NCBI RefSeq assembly: GCF_003991905.1
Contig: NZ_RSCL01000012.1
Span: 181,848 to 245,847 of the forward strand
Length of the DNA: 64,000 nt
Direction of reading: 5' to 3'
From: Dulcicalothrix desertica PCC 7102
GTDB lineage: Bacteria > Cyanobacteriota > Cyanobacteriia > Cyanobacteriales > Nostocaceae
The translations under genes and the position numbers were made by a program. Below are positions 19,289 to 27,626 of this stretch, one piece after another; the first letter of the stretch is position 1; each line of letters opens with the position of its first letter. Under the pieces are notes generated by a model. The model was not told the DNA's origin, made no database searches, and was given only the letters and a program-made list of their open reading frames with translations.

Positions 19289-19887
19289 ATGAATATTGAA
19301 GAGTGGCGAAAGTTTCTAGAAAATTATAGTGCGGAGTTACTCGAAGATGAAATTGTAGCCTATGAAGTGCCTTCGATATGTTCATTTAAGTAAATGGATG
19401 GGTTATTCCCCAGCAAGTGAATCACAAATACTTGCAGCCGAACAAAGAATTGGTAAAAGTTTACCTCCTTCTTTACGAACTTTTTACTCTGTGACTAACG
19501 GATGGCGAACAACAGGTCTTTGTATTTATGATATTCTTCCTGTTGAAGAAATCGATTGGCTTCAAGTGTGTGATTGACCATCTTTATGAATTGGCGCTTA
19601 ATGCAGAAAATAATAATGATCAAGGATGGACAAACGAAGAATTTCGAGATGATTACCGTTATGAACAAGGAACGCGAGTAAAAAGGTCGTTAGTTATTAG
19701 TTCTTGGGGAGATGCAGCAGTTTGGCTTTTAGACCCTGAAGAAAAAGACGCACACGGAGAATGGTCAGCTGGTCGATGGGCATCTTGGAATCCTGCAATG
19801 GAATGGTTGACTGCAAGTTTCGCCGAATTAATGTTACAAGAATTTGAAAGTTTCTTAGAATTCCGCGATAGCCAATACATACCGTGA
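19289..19887 (+). pseudogene. SMI1/KNR4 (SUKH)-like protein with frameshifts
   Basis: Three consecutive plus-strand frames make one protein. MNIEEWRKFLENYSAELLE starts at 19289. The second part (from about 19362) contains SESQILAAEQRIGKSLPPSL and LRTFYSVTNGW, the hallmark of the SMI1/KNR4 family. The third part (from about 19575) contains WGDAAVWLLDPEEK. At least two indels separate them, at about 19370 and 19570. SUKH proteins are often immunity proteins of toxin systems. No intact toxin gene is seen next to it, so this is probably an orphan, broken immunity gene. Confidence 0.7.
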
Positions 19888-20647
19888 TGAATATCAGGCG
19901 CCGTTTTCCTATCAAACAGTAAAATAGGAAACGTAAAACATCTGCACTCAACAACGATGTCACTAATCGAATATTGAGAAAATGGTGATTGGCGTGGCAC
20001 CCTTCGTAGAAGTTTTGAGGGAGCAATTCGTCTATTGCAAACAGACCGATATGGTCGATGTAAAGGGCGCGTTTAGAACGCTGACTTATAGATGTTTGTA
20101 TTGCTAATTGGGCATAGTATAAAGTGCGCCCATGTTCGCGCGGCATTTTGTGGAAGCGAATATCGTTACCCCACAACACCACTGTTTTATAATCAAATCC
20201 TGTCGAAGAAGCCAGTGCGCGCGCACATTCACTAAAAAAACCATTCTTTGAAAGTCTTATATCTCTTTCATTACCATTAAGATTATTTAGTGAGAGCGTG
20301 TATTCCAAAAACTCTTGCGCTTCGATTGTTTCTGGTTTGTAGGCGCCACTCTTGATATTGTTTGCATGTAAAGAATCTATTCCCGCAATATTAATGTATC
20401 CCAGCACTAGCCTATAGTATTCGGGCATGGTCTCAAAGTCTAATGTCCCCCATCCGCATCGAACGGTTGACATACTTACGCCAAGTAGGCAGGACAATAT
20501 GCGCGCGCACTGTTTTTTGTATCCTCGTTCCATTTCTTGTCTGAGATACTCAACTTCCTGTAGATTGTGCCCAATTAGTAGGTTACGCAGGAAGTCTCGT
20601 GGCGCCATCTTTTTTGATGGAAGGCTGTTTATCGGTAGATTATTCAT
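19697..20647 (-). CDS. Unknown protein with two tandem HTH-like units
   Basis: The frame from ATG at 20647 encodes 316 residues starting MNNLPINSLPSKKMAPRDFL. Two similar blocks follow: CARILSCLLGVSMSTVRCGW with FETMPEYYRLVLGY, and CARALASSTGFDYKTVVLWG with FHKMPREHGRTLYY, suggesting an internal duplication of a helix-turn-helix-like unit. The last third (after about 19890) is antisense to the SMI1 pseudogene and of low-quality composition, so the true gene probably ended earlier. Remnants of the same N-terminus occur at 21471-21525 and 27254-27397. Possibly a plasmid DNA-binding protein; the function is not known. Confidence 0.6.
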   Translation of the reverse strand: MNNLPINSLPSKKMAPRDFLRNLLIGHNLQEVEYLRQEMERGYKKQCARILSCLLGVSMSTVRCGWGTLDFETMPEYYRLVLGYINIAGIDSLHANNIKSGAYKPETIEAQEFLEYTLSLNNLNGNERDIRLSKNGFFSECARALASSTGFDYKTVVLWGNDIRFHKMPREHGRTLYYAQLAIQTSISQRSKRALYIDHIGLFAIDELLPQNFYEGCHANHHFLNIRLVTSLLSADVLRFLFYCLIGKRRLIFITVCIGYRGILRNFQILVTLIRRNLQSTIPLQDSKMPIDQLTILRVRLFLQGLKAKLLHLPKN

Positions 20648-21115
20648 AAATTTCTACGCTAGTAAAATATTATTTGTCTTGGAAAGTTAGTAAATCTTCA
20701 ACATTTTTGAGATTGTGTATGAAAACTGCCAGAAACGAATTCTAAAAAGTCCTTGCCTTTTTGATTGCCTATCGCAAGCACCTTAAACTAGTTTTCAGAT
20801 GCGCTCTCATCATTGCTCACAGGTGTTTCTGGAGTATTTTGGAGCATTTGGCGCCAATTGCGGTTGTATCAATATCATTTCCTCCAATTACTCTGGTGGA
20901 ATATACCTAATCCTTGCTGAAAATAGGATTAAGGCGATTTTTGGCATACGAAGAAAACACATGCTTTGTGTTGCTTTTTAGTCAACGTAAGATTTTTGAG
21001 TGAAATTAATCTTACATAGCTATAATACAGCATAAGGGATGTTTAGTGCAAACGGGATATTTAACCCATATGCCATATTTTAAGGAAAGACCTAATAAAA
21101 GGTGGATAATTTGGG
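20648..21115. other. Intergenic region upstream of an RHH gene
   Basis: About 470 bp without a convincing gene. An inverted repeat GTAAGAT/ATCTTAC lies at about 20988-21016. The heptamer GGGATGT occurs near 21037 and 21113 and, inverted, near 21139, which could be operator sites of the ribbon-helix-helix gene starting at 21116. Confidence 0.4.
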
Positions 21116-21343
21116 ATGTATAACCCATTAGTATCAAACATCCCAGTGTCAGACACGAAAAAACCTGAGCCAGCAGCAACATTAAAGATTACTTTTCCCG
21201 ACAGGTCTCTTCGAGAGCAATTTAAAGCAGCCTGCGCTTTAAATGGCAAAAACATGAACGAAGCAATTATTGAGTTTGTAAGGGAATATGTTGAAAAAAA
21301 TCAGCCTCACCCCCCCACCAATAAACAAAAGGAGGGTAAATAA
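21116..21343 (+). CDS. Small ribbon-helix-helix DNA-binding protein
   Basis: 75 residues: a flexible N-terminus (MYNPLVSNIPVSDTKKPEP), then a beta strand ATLKITFPD and two helices (LREQFKAACALNGKNMNEA, IIEFVREYVEKN) as in CopG/ParG-type ribbon-helix-helix proteins. Such proteins control plasmid copy number or partition, or act as antitoxins. No ParA-type ATPase lies next to it. GGGATGT repeats around its start suggest autoregulation (inference). Confidence 0.65.
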   Translation: MYNPLVSNIPVSDTKKPEPAATLKITFPDRSLREQFKAACALNGKNMNEAIIEFVREYVEKNQPHPPTNKQKEGK

Positions 21344-21470
21344 GCTATATAGATAGTAGTGAGCAAATCTATCCGCCTAGAATCGCTGAAATACTTACAG
21401 CGTCTTGGTGCATTCATCAAAAGCGTATTAGATAAAATTTGCAAGCGCATAGGAGTAGGCTGCATGGGGA

Positions 21471-21525
21471 GTCGCGCGGCGCCACCCTTTTTGATGGAAG
21501 GCTATTTATCAGTGGATTGTTCATA
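21471..21525 (-). pseudogene. Relic of the start of the 20647-type gene
   Basis: On the minus strand it encodes MNNPLINSLPSKRVAPRDS, nearly the same as the start of the protein at 20647 (MNNLPINSLPSKKMAPRDF). The similarity ends abruptly, so this is a truncated duplicate. Confidence 0.7.
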
Positions 21526-21667
21526 AAAATATTCTTAGGTGTTGTGGAAAACAAATCCCGACAAGAGCAATATCGAAGTTTAGAAGCCCGTAACCGGGTA
21601 AATTAGTTACGCGCCTCTCCTTATCTGTTAGTATAGCGTCATGCGATTGTTAGCACAAGTGCTGGAT

Positions 21668-21707
21668 TAAAAAAACGAATCCGCCTCACCGTGACGACGG
21701 GGGCGGA
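21668..21707 (-). terminator. Rho-independent terminator for the RHH gene at 21769
   Basis: Read on the minus strand, a TCCGCC...GGCGGA stem is followed by TTCGTTTTTTT. It lies about 60 bp beyond the stop of the minus-strand gene. Confidence 0.65.
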
Positions 21708-21743
21708 CTTTCCTTTGCTGCTTTTAGTATATGATTTTGCCAA

Positions 21744-21775
21744 CGCCTGAGAGATGCATTCTCCTCTCTCAGGCG
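21744..21775. repeat. Perfect 10-bp hairpin at the end of the RHH gene
   Basis: The stem CGCCTGAGAG and its exact complement CTCTCAGGCG flank a 12-nt loop; the structure includes the last codons of the minus-strand gene. It lacks a T-run, so it may protect the mRNA end rather than terminate. Confidence 0.55.
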
Positions 21776-21987
21776 ACTAATTCCCCCAACAATTTTTCTT
21801 CAACAATTTTTTCAAGTCGCTCCAGTCGCGTTTCAATCTCATTTTCTGGCTGGCTAATACCTAGATACTGGTCTATAAAAGCGGTAATTACCTCGGTTGT
21901 ATTTTTACCTTCTTCCTTAGCCTTTGATTGAAGAGCGCTTCTCTTCATAGGGTCTATACGGATTGTTAGTCTTGATTCTTCTGCCAT
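21769..21987 (-). CDS. Ribbon-helix-helix antitoxin-like or plasmid control protein
   Basis: 72 residues: beta strand SRLTIRIDP, helices MKRSALQSKAKEEGKNTTEV and ITAFIDQYL, then a charged coil (ENEIETRLERLEKIVEEKLL). This is the CopG-type layout with a possible C-terminal oligomerisation helix. No toxin gene is adjacent. Upstream, four copies of TACTAAC lie within 125 bp of the start and are good candidates for its own binding sites. A terminator-like hairpin follows. Confidence 0.75.
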   Translation of the reverse strand: MAEESRLTIRIDPMKRSALQSKAKEEGKNTTEVITAFIDQYLGISQPENEIETRLERLEKIVEEKLLGELVA

Positions 21988-22007
21988 AGTTTACTTGTAG
22001 AACTCGT

Positions 22008-22110
22008 ACTAACGAATATAGCATTGCTTACCCAAAACTCAATGTTTATAGATATCACAGTAAATTTTAGGTACTAACTTGTGTTGACTAAATACTAACG
22101 AGGTACTAAC
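22008..22110. promoter_or_regulatory. Four TACTAAC direct repeats upstream of an RHH gene
   Basis: TACTAAC occurs at 22008-22014, 22072-22078, 22093-22099 and 22104-22110, three of them preceded by G (GTACTAAC). The last three are closely spaced. The gene at 21987 is read away from them. They look like an operator array or iterons for the small DNA-binding protein. Confidence 0.6.
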
Positions 22111-22382
22111 ATATATTTATCAGGTGAAAAACTTGATTAGGAGTAAGCCATAAAATCAATGATTTTGTATTGTCATGTTGAGTGCAGTATAAGTGTTATG
22201 TGGAGCATTTCCTATTATCCGTAAACGGAGTTTTCTCACATGATAGGGTAGTATCGGACATTCTTCACCGCTACATTGCGTTCAAAATGGCATTTGCATC
22301 TCTTTTTGTGGAGTTCTCTAGGCAAAACCCCCTAGCTATCAACTAAGGGGAATAAAAAACATACTATTAGGATTCTAGCAAA
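22111..22382. other. Leader region before the SAP-like gene
   Basis: No gene is visible. An imperfect hairpin CCCCCTAG..CTAAGGGG lies at about 22328-22350, just upstream of the ATG at 22383, and may affect expression of that gene. Confidence 0.35.
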
Positions 22383-22790
22383 ATGCAAACCTACAACGAA
22401 ACGCAACTCCAAGAAAAAATTCTTGGAGAACTTAAGGAAATAGCCTGCTCACTTAACGTTAAACCCCCAGGCGACGCGCGCATTAAAGCAAACTGGATAC
22501 TGGTAATACTGGGCGCCATGCCTTCCAAAGTTACTAATTTAAGCTCGAAAGAAACACAACTAATTGCTCACGGGAATATCTATCGAGTTTTTTTCCAAGG
22601 TAAATACATTGGTTACGTAGGTAAATGCGAAAAACCTTACTTTGCTGTTGGTGAAAGTTGGAGAGTTCATGGAGGAATTTGGACTATCGCGCATACCAAA
22701 CAAGAGGGAGTAGAAATTCTCAAGGAATACGCGCATAAATTTACACCTTCAGTTGCTGACTTTCCTATGCGCTTATTGGAAAGCCTATGA
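22383..22790 (+). CDS. Hypothetical protein with SAP-like N-terminal motif
   Basis: 135 residues. The segment LKEIACSLNVKPPGDARIKA followed by NWILVILG resembles the short SAP-like helix pair found in many cyanobacterial proteins (LK.IA..L...P.GD.R....W). The rest (YRVFFQGKYIGYVGKCEKPYF) is unassigned. There is no signal peptide. It lies upstream of the replication-type gene and on the same strand, 250 bp away. A role in DNA binding is possible but unproven. Confidence 0.65.
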   Translation: MQTYNETQLQEKILGELKEIACSLNVKPPGDARIKANWILVILGAMPSKVTNLSSKETQLIAHGNIYRVFFQGKYIGYVGKCEKPYFAVGESWRVHGGIWTIAHTKQEGVEILKEYAHKFTPSVADFPMRLLESL

Positions 22791-23041
22791 AGGCGCCACA
22801 TTTCAAACGGACAGCCCTGCTGAACAAAATTTACCTTCGCTCTCAGAAGGTCGAGAATGATATGAATAAATATGTATTGCTGCCAGCAGTTAGCAACATA
22901 TCAAGAATTTCACATTAAAGGTGTAAAAAACTACGTTGACTAAGTGGAATTGAAATAAAGGTGCAAACTTTGCCACAGGTATATCTACGTGGCAAGATTT
23001 GCGCTGATTTATTCTTTCAATTTTTTAAAGGATATAGCTAT

Positions 23042-24331
23042 ATGAGCAGACTTCTGCATGATGGGAATCATTTGTGTTACTCGACTGAACTGGCTGCCAT
23101 AATCGGACGAAACGAGGCAACTTTTTTACAACAAACACATTATTGGATGAGTGTAAAAGGAGGCAAAGTCATTGATGGCACTAAGTGGTTTTGGAAAACA
23201 TATGAGCAGTGGGCCCAAGAAATGTGTCTATCAATCAGCACTGTTAGAAGGGTAGTAAATCACTTGAAACAACTTGGGCTGATATCAGTTGAAAGACTGG
23301 CAGCCAAAACTTATTATCAGGCCAACTGGTACACCTTAAATAGAGACGTTTTGGAGACCTTTGTTCAAAATGAATACATCGAGGCGCCCATCATGGACAA
23401 TTCAAATTGTTCAAAAAGAGCAGCACATAACATAGATTCCGCTTCAAATAAAACTCCTCACTCTCTAGAGAGCGAGAGAGAGACTCCCCCAATTCCTTCA
23501 AATACCCCAAATCCACAGGCGCCAGAAATCTCTTCCAACTCAGAAACCCCACCCAAAATCTTCAATGAACACAAGGTTAATCATGAGAGCAATGTTCCCG
23601 TTACTGGTTCGATAAACACGAAAAAGCGAACAAGCTTAGAAAATGAAAATCGAGAAAAATTTGTCTGGGAAATAGAGGTTGGGCGCCCTTACCCAGTTTT
23701 TCTGAATTGGTGGGCTGACACCAAGTACAAACCTCAAGGCGGACGTTGGGAAGCAGACGCTTACGGATGTGCATATAGCGAGTTTTATAAAAATCCGTCT
23801 CGAACTGAGGTAGCTTTATATCCCCAATTTCTGGAATACATCACAACCGCAACCCAGACGTGTAACCAAGTTCAAAATGATAATCGGCAGGCTATTTTAC
23901 CTAGCTGCTTTGTTGCCAAGCCTGAAGCTACACAGGAAAATACACAAACCCTGATGGCAAATATCAAAATATTGGTTGAACGTGGCGCCGCTGTTTTACT
24001 CCCAACGAAATCAGCCACACCAACGGACGCTTCAATACCTTTTTCTGAAGCTATTGGCGCCGCACAAATCAAAAAACTACCCCAATTCTTTGAATCAATC
24101 AACTTCGAGGAAGAAAGGCGCCGTTTCAACTACCTCCATAAACAGCCAGAAGCTCAGATAGCGCTACTTAACGAGTGGTTAGTAAGCTCAAGCCAAGAAC
24201 TTAGATTGGAAGCAGCAAAAATGGCAATGATTAAGAAATTCAATTGTGAACGCGATGAGAATGGTGAAGTAGTTGCTGTGATGGCTGCTGAACGGCGCAT
24301 TCGTCAAAAGCTTAGTAGACAAGATTCGTGA
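23042..24331 (+). CDS. Winged-helix replication-initiation-like protein
   Basis: The best start is ATG at 23042 (MSRLLHDGNHLCYSTELAAI), giving 429 residues; an in-frame extension to 22961 is less likely. The N-terminal domain (IIGRNEATFLQQTHYWM, then WAQEMCLSISTVRRVVNHLK and QLGLISVER) is a winged helix like those of plasmid and phage replication proteins of the DnaD/RepO kind. A long S/T/P/E-rich linker follows, then a conserved C-terminal region (RPYPVFLNWWADTKYKPQGG, AYSEFYKNP). This is the strongest sign that the window is plasmid DNA. No helicase or origin iterons could be defined next to it. Confidence 0.65.
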   Translation: MSRLLHDGNHLCYSTELAAIIGRNEATFLQQTHYWMSVKGGKVIDGTKWFWKTYEQWAQEMCLSISTVRRVVNHLKQLGLISVERLAAKTYYQANWYTLNRDVLETFVQNEYIEAPIMDNSNCSKRAAHNIDSASNKTPHSLESERETPPIPSNTPNPQAPEISSNSETPPKIFNEHKVNHESNVPVTGSINTKKRTSLENENREKFVWEIEVGRPYPVFLNWWADTKYKPQGGRWEADAYGCAYSEFYKNPSRTEVALYPQFLEYITTATQTCNQVQNDNRQAILPSCFVAKPEATQENTQTLMANIKILVERGAAVLLPTKSATPTDASIPFSEAIGAAQIKKLPQFFESINFEEERRRFNYLHKQPEAQIALLNEWLVSSSQELRLEAAKMAMIKKFNCERDENGEVVAVMAAERRIRQKLSRQDS

Positions 24332-24976
24332 ACAATACACAACATCAGGCAAATTAAAATACGCTTATTCTGACTGGGCACTTCTTTTAAAAGTCAGCGT
24401 ATAAATATATAAATTAAAAAACTGAGTATTCACGCTACGACTAGGCTTGCTGAAGTAGAGGACAAAGTTATCAAGGTTAGTTTTGCAGGTGCGGAACAAA
24501 CACTGTCTTAATTAGCTACAAAGCATATGCTACAAGGATTTTTAGGTGCGGAACAAGCAGGTTGAAAAACGAAAGGAGCATTCAAGATTAAGTTGCTTAA
24601 CCAAGAGCCAGTATATTTTGAGTATGCAGCGAATGCGTTAAACGTCAAAATATGTTTTATCAACTTTAGCCTCTGGCACTCCCAGGTGTCTGTTGGTAAA
24701 AATGCGGGATTATTGTATCTAGTATAATTCGTGAGTACTGGCGCCTGTACCAGACACCCTACTAGAAATAAAATATTGGAGTATTTATTAATTCTAAAAA
24801 TGGAGATACAGTGGCTGCTTTACTTACAACAAAAACTGTTAAATCCTGTTATAGCTGTTTTAGACTTGAGTGATGAATAGTATATTTATTACAAATTAAT
24901 ACTTACAATTTTTGTTAGGTTAAAAGTTCTTTTTGTAGTAAAATATAATAAGTTTATTAAATAAAATATAAACACA
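24332..24976. other. 645-bp intergenic region with repeats
   Basis: No gene recognised. It contains a direct repeat AGGTGCGGAACAA at about 24487 and 24544, a hairpin at 24613-24653, and an inverted pair GGTGTCTG/CAGACACC around 24686 and 24750. These structures lie downstream of the replication-type gene and could belong to an origin, a small RNA or a decayed element. Confidence 0.4.
24613..24653. repeat. Hairpin with 9-bp perfect arms
   Basis: ATATTTTGA at 24613-24621 pairs with TCAAAATAT at 24645-24653 around a 23-nt loop. An outer pair GCCAG/CTGGC flanks it. It could be a structured RNA or a recombination site. Confidence 0.45.
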
Positions 24977-25531
24977 ATGGTGCAGCTAGAAGTTGAGTTA
25001 AAACGCGGTATTGATGACACATCAGTTCAAGCATACTTAGTAGACTTAAAACTCAAACATGCTGAGGATTTTGAAAACTTATGGAAAAATATATTGATTG
25101 AATTTGAGCAAGAAGATAAGTTTTGGGATTGGAAATTTAAGTTAAGATATGCAGCAAATAACAGTAATATTGAAGCTTACGCAATTGAGTGTGAGAATGA
25201 AACACAAGGTTTGATGCAAATAGAAACACAATTGCACGGTTCGCAAATAGAAAGAGGACAACGACTCGTTTACATCGACGGATTATTTAGCGCGCCACTG
25301 AACAGAATTGAAATTCAAAATCCTCCAAGGTTTAGAAACGTCGGTACAATCTTATTAGAATTTGCCAGAATTAGAAGTGTATACTTCGGTTATAAGGGCA
25401 GAGTTGGGTTACATTCTTTACCCGAAGCAGTTGGTTTTTACAATAAACAAAACATGTACAATCTTGGTGAAGACGAAGATTATGAAAATTTAGTATACTT
25501 TGAACACGGAATATTGAGAAACGCACTTTAA
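24977..25531 (+). CDS. GNAT-family acetyltransferase-like protein
   Basis: 184 residues. The C-terminal half has GNAT-type features: YIDGLFSAPLNRI, then RFRNVGTILLEFARIRSVYF (acetyl-CoA loop and helix), GYKGRVGLHSLPEAVGFYNK and a final VYFEHG strand. The family transfers acetyl groups to small molecules, proteins or aminoacyl-tRNA. The catalytic acceptor cannot be told from sequence. The gene is followed after 15 bp by an uncharacterised gene of similar size, so the two form an operon; whether they are an enzyme-partner or toxin-antitoxin pair is unknown. Confidence 0.7.
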   Translation: MVQLEVELKRGIDDTSVQAYLVDLKLKHAEDFENLWKNILIEFEQEDKFWDWKFKLRYAANNSNIEAYAIECENETQGLMQIETQLHGSQIERGQRLVYIDGLFSAPLNRIEIQNPPRFRNVGTILLEFARIRSVYFGYKGRVGLHSLPEAVGFYNKQNMYNLGEDEDYENLVYFEHGILRNAL

Positions 25532-25546
25532 TCAAGGGAATAATAT

Positions 25547-26038
25547 ATGGCTACTGACCAAGAAAACGTTATGAGTACTGAAGAGGCGTTTGAGTTACTT
25601 TTGGGTAAAGGTTCTAGTACAAGAGGCGCCGAACTTGAGAAAGAAGCAGAAGTTCCAAATATCTGTGCTGGACTGGATTGGGGCAATGCGTTACCAAAAC
25701 TTTTACTCAACCCAGGTTTGTACTGGCGCCTGAAAACACTGCGTATATCTTTAAACCGAGAAATACGGTTAAAACTCGAAAATATGGATTTGGGAGTAGG
25801 TAAGAAACCAGCGCTCGAAACAGCAAGAGCTTTTATTAAAGAAAAATTAATTTCTCCATCCCCTGAAATCCTTCCCCATCTGGAAGCTGTGTTGGCACAG
25901 GACGATTTATATAATGAAGAATTTATATCAAATCGAGAGGTACTACAATCACTACTTGAAGTACTTCTGACTTCTGAGGACAAGGAAGCAATCGCTGCGG
26001 CTGCTGCACACAAAGTGAGATTATCGGTTTTGTCCTAG
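25547..26038 (+). CDS. Hypothetical protein paired with GNAT gene
   Basis: 163 residues starting MATDQENVMSTEEAFELLLG, mostly helical and acidic, with helices such as PEILPHLEAVLAQDDLYNEE and REVLQSLLEVLLTSED. There is no signal peptide or membrane span. It begins 15 bp after the GNAT gene, with an AAGGGAATAA-like ribosome site before the ATG. I do not recognise the family. The tight spacing suggests it works with the acetyltransferase. Confidence 0.65.
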   Translation: MATDQENVMSTEEAFELLLGKGSSTRGAELEKEAEVPNICAGLDWGNALPKLLLNPGLYWRLKTLRISLNREIRLKLENMDLGVGKKPALETARAFIKEKLISPSPEILPHLEAVLAQDDLYNEEFISNREVLQSLLEVLLTSEDKEAIAAAAAHKVRLSVLS

Positions 26039-26406
26039 TTGCTAGTACAACAAGGTAAAAGTAAAAAGGCAAAAGGCAAAAGAAAGAAGGCTTGTAAAAT
26101 AGTCTTTTCAGGCATTTACAATGGTAGCTTTATTTACACCATGATGTACTAGTATTATCACCTCCAGCATGTCCAACTATGTAATACAAAATAGTGCAGT
26201 AACAGTATCTCTTTTTGAGAGATATTTTTTTTACCAGTATAATGATTTATAAAAAGTCTTATTTTCTTACTTACTCACTAATCTGTCATCCCACCGTAAA
26301 ATTTGTCTAACTAAAACGCTATTTAATACAAAACTAGCAAAAAATCCTAAAACAGAACAGGCTAGAAGCCTTTCTAGTGAAGGCATTGCTATCCAATAAA
26401 GACGCT
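26039..26406. other. Intergenic region with terminator
   Basis: Low-complexity AAAAGGCAAAAGGCAAAAG-type sequence lies near 26055-26085, a motif often seen between cyanobacterial genes. A terminator is at 26206-26232. No gene is seen. Confidence 0.5.
26206..26232 (+). terminator. Rho-independent terminator
   Basis: The stem TATCTCT/AGAGATA with a 5-nt loop is followed by eight T. It ends the GNAT operon, about 170 bp after its last stop codon. Confidence 0.75.
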
Positions 26407-26703
26407 TTAAATCATAATATGTCGTGCTGGGTCTTGTTTATTTCCAAGAATACGTGCAATTAAAATACCATCTTCTATGGGCAAATAATAGATAGAATGG
26501 GAGCGATATTCATAACGGAGCAACCCTGGTATAATAAAGCCATAGTCACTGCCCCAACTCTGATTGTTCGCTAATAATGTGAAACAATCATGAAGCCCAG
26601 AAACATAATTTTGTGCCACTTGTAATCCAAAGTTTAAAATTGAGTATTCGTAGATGCCCTCAATTTCGCTTTCGGCTTGATTAGTCAGTTGGTAAGCTGC
26701 CAT
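26407..26703 (-). CDS. parE: ParE-like toxin
   Basis: 98 residues with the RelE/ParE fold pattern: YQLTNQAESEIEGIYEYSI, FGLQVAQNYVSGL, and the C-terminal YRSHSIYYLPIEDGILIARI followed by LGNKQDP. ParE toxins poison DNA gyrase. The start overlaps the end of the antitoxin gene by 23 bp, the usual parDE arrangement. The length is normal and no residue appears disrupted. Confidence 0.9.
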   Translation of the reverse strand: MAAYQLTNQAESEIEGIYEYSILNFGLQVAQNYVSGLHDCFTLLANNQSWGSDYGFIIPGLLRYEYRSHSIYYLPIEDGILIARILGNKQDPARHIMI

Positions 26704-26947
26704 TATTTTTGAGCCTATCTTCTACCCGTTTCATAATATCGTGTACAGTGGATCCACTTACACCACTATCTAAGCCTTCCTGAATAAGAGAAAGCAAATT
26801 TTGTTCTGCCTGTCGCTTATCTTGATCACGACGTATCAAATCACGAAAGTATTCGCTATCGTTCCCATAGCGTCCGCTTTCGATTTGAGCTTTAACCCAT
26901 TCATCCATAGCATCAGGGATAGTAATAGTTTTTCGCATCATCACCAT
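26681..26947 (-). CDS. parD: ParD-like antitoxin
   Basis: About 84-88 residues; the likely start is one of the ATGs at 26941 or 26938 (MMRKTITIPDAMDEW). The N-terminal RHH domain is KTITIPDAMDEWVKAQIESG, then RYGNDSEYFRDLIRRDQ, the hallmark of ParD. The C-terminal helix binds ParE. It is first in the operon, overlapping parE. It is expected to repress its own promoter just upstream of 26947. Confidence 0.9.
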   Translation of the reverse strand: MVMMRKTITIPDAMDEWVKAQIESGRYGNDSEYFRDLIRRDQDKRQAEQNLLSLIQEGLDSGVSGSTVHDIMKRVEDRLKNNGSLPTD

Positions 26948-27253
26948 TATGCTTACTCCTTCTACTTATGTAGAAAGTATGTTTAAAGTATGATAATAAT
27001 CATACCATAACTTTGAGGCGAGCCAACATCAGTTATCTTCCAATTTGCTTTTCGGCGCCTTACAATTTCTAGAACATTGCTAGCAAGCCGACCTCTGCTT
27101 GACACTCTTCACCGCAGTGTCCGCATTTACGCCCGCCACATCCGAAAAAATATTCTTGTGCTGACACAGATTTCGCCAGGTGCAAAAATCCCTATCACTC
27201 ATGGCAATACACGGGTTTCTCTCGTTAGCAGAGAAGCCTTAGAAACCAGGTTC

Positions 27254-27397
27254 CTAGCAATTTTGAAATCCGCAATAACTGGTGGTTTCTGCTTCAAAAT
27301 ACTCAATTTCACTGCAATTTCTACCAATTAGTAGATGTCGCAGGAAATCTCTTGGCTTTACTTGCTCTGAGGTTAAGTAGTGTATTGGAATTTTCAT
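27254..27397 (-). pseudogene. Relic of the 20647-type protein
   Basis: From ATG at 27397 it encodes MKIPIHYLTSEQVKPRDFL and RHLLIGRNCSEIEYF, clearly related to APRDFLRNLLIGHNLQEVEY at the start of the 20647 protein, and then degenerates. It is a third, truncated copy of this family. Confidence 0.65.
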
Positions 27398-27431
27398 TTG
27401 CTTTTGTTGAGTAATTATACTTAACGAAGAA

Positions 27432-27626
27432 ATGGGAAATAGAAGCACAACAAACAAGCACTTCAGCAAAACGTTTAGAGGTATTCCATCGTGGTTAGAA
27501 AGATACGCCATAGCTCAAAATACAAACACTCCAAGTAATATTTTGAAACATTTAGAAAAAGATGGTAATCGAATTGTGCGCGCGGCAGCGAGAGCTAATC
27601 AAAAACGCCGTCAAGAATCAGAATGA
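27432..27626 (+). CDS. Short LRV/HEAT-like repeat protein
   Basis: 64 residues: SWLERYAIAQNTNTPSNILK then HLEKDGNRIVRAAARANQK. This is one copy of a variant leucine-rich (LRV-type) helical repeat, which in longer proteins is arranged in tandem. It may be a remnant of a larger repeat protein or a real small gene. It is divergent from the relic at 27397. Confidence 0.45.
   Translation: MGNRSTTNKHFSKTFRGIPSWLERYAIAQNTNTPSNILKHLEKDGNRIVRAAARANQKRRQESE

Larger units (their letters stand above)
21344..21768. other. Intergenic region with gene relics
   Basis: From 21359 a short GTG frame reads SKSIRLESLKYLQRLGAFIK and then runs into the antisense relic at 21471-21525; it is probably a gene fragment. 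A terminator-like hairpin (21668-21707) and a second hairpin (21744-21775) serve the minus-strand gene at 21769. No complete gene is seen. Confidence 0.45.

Noticed and set aside
20799-20981. 60-residue open frame in the intergenic region
   Set aside because: No ribosome site and unlikely composition; treated as chance.
21359-21526. 55-residue GTG frame (SKSIRLESLKYLQ...)
   Set aside because: Its second half is antisense to a clear relic; only the first ~37 codons look coding, so it is at most a fragment.
24613-24653. Integron attC-like site
   Set aside because: Only one core-like GTTAAAC was found and no integrase gene is in the window.
27077-27331. 84-residue plus-strand open frame
   Set aside because: Composition is poor and it overlaps the relic on the minus strand; no ribosome site or family match.
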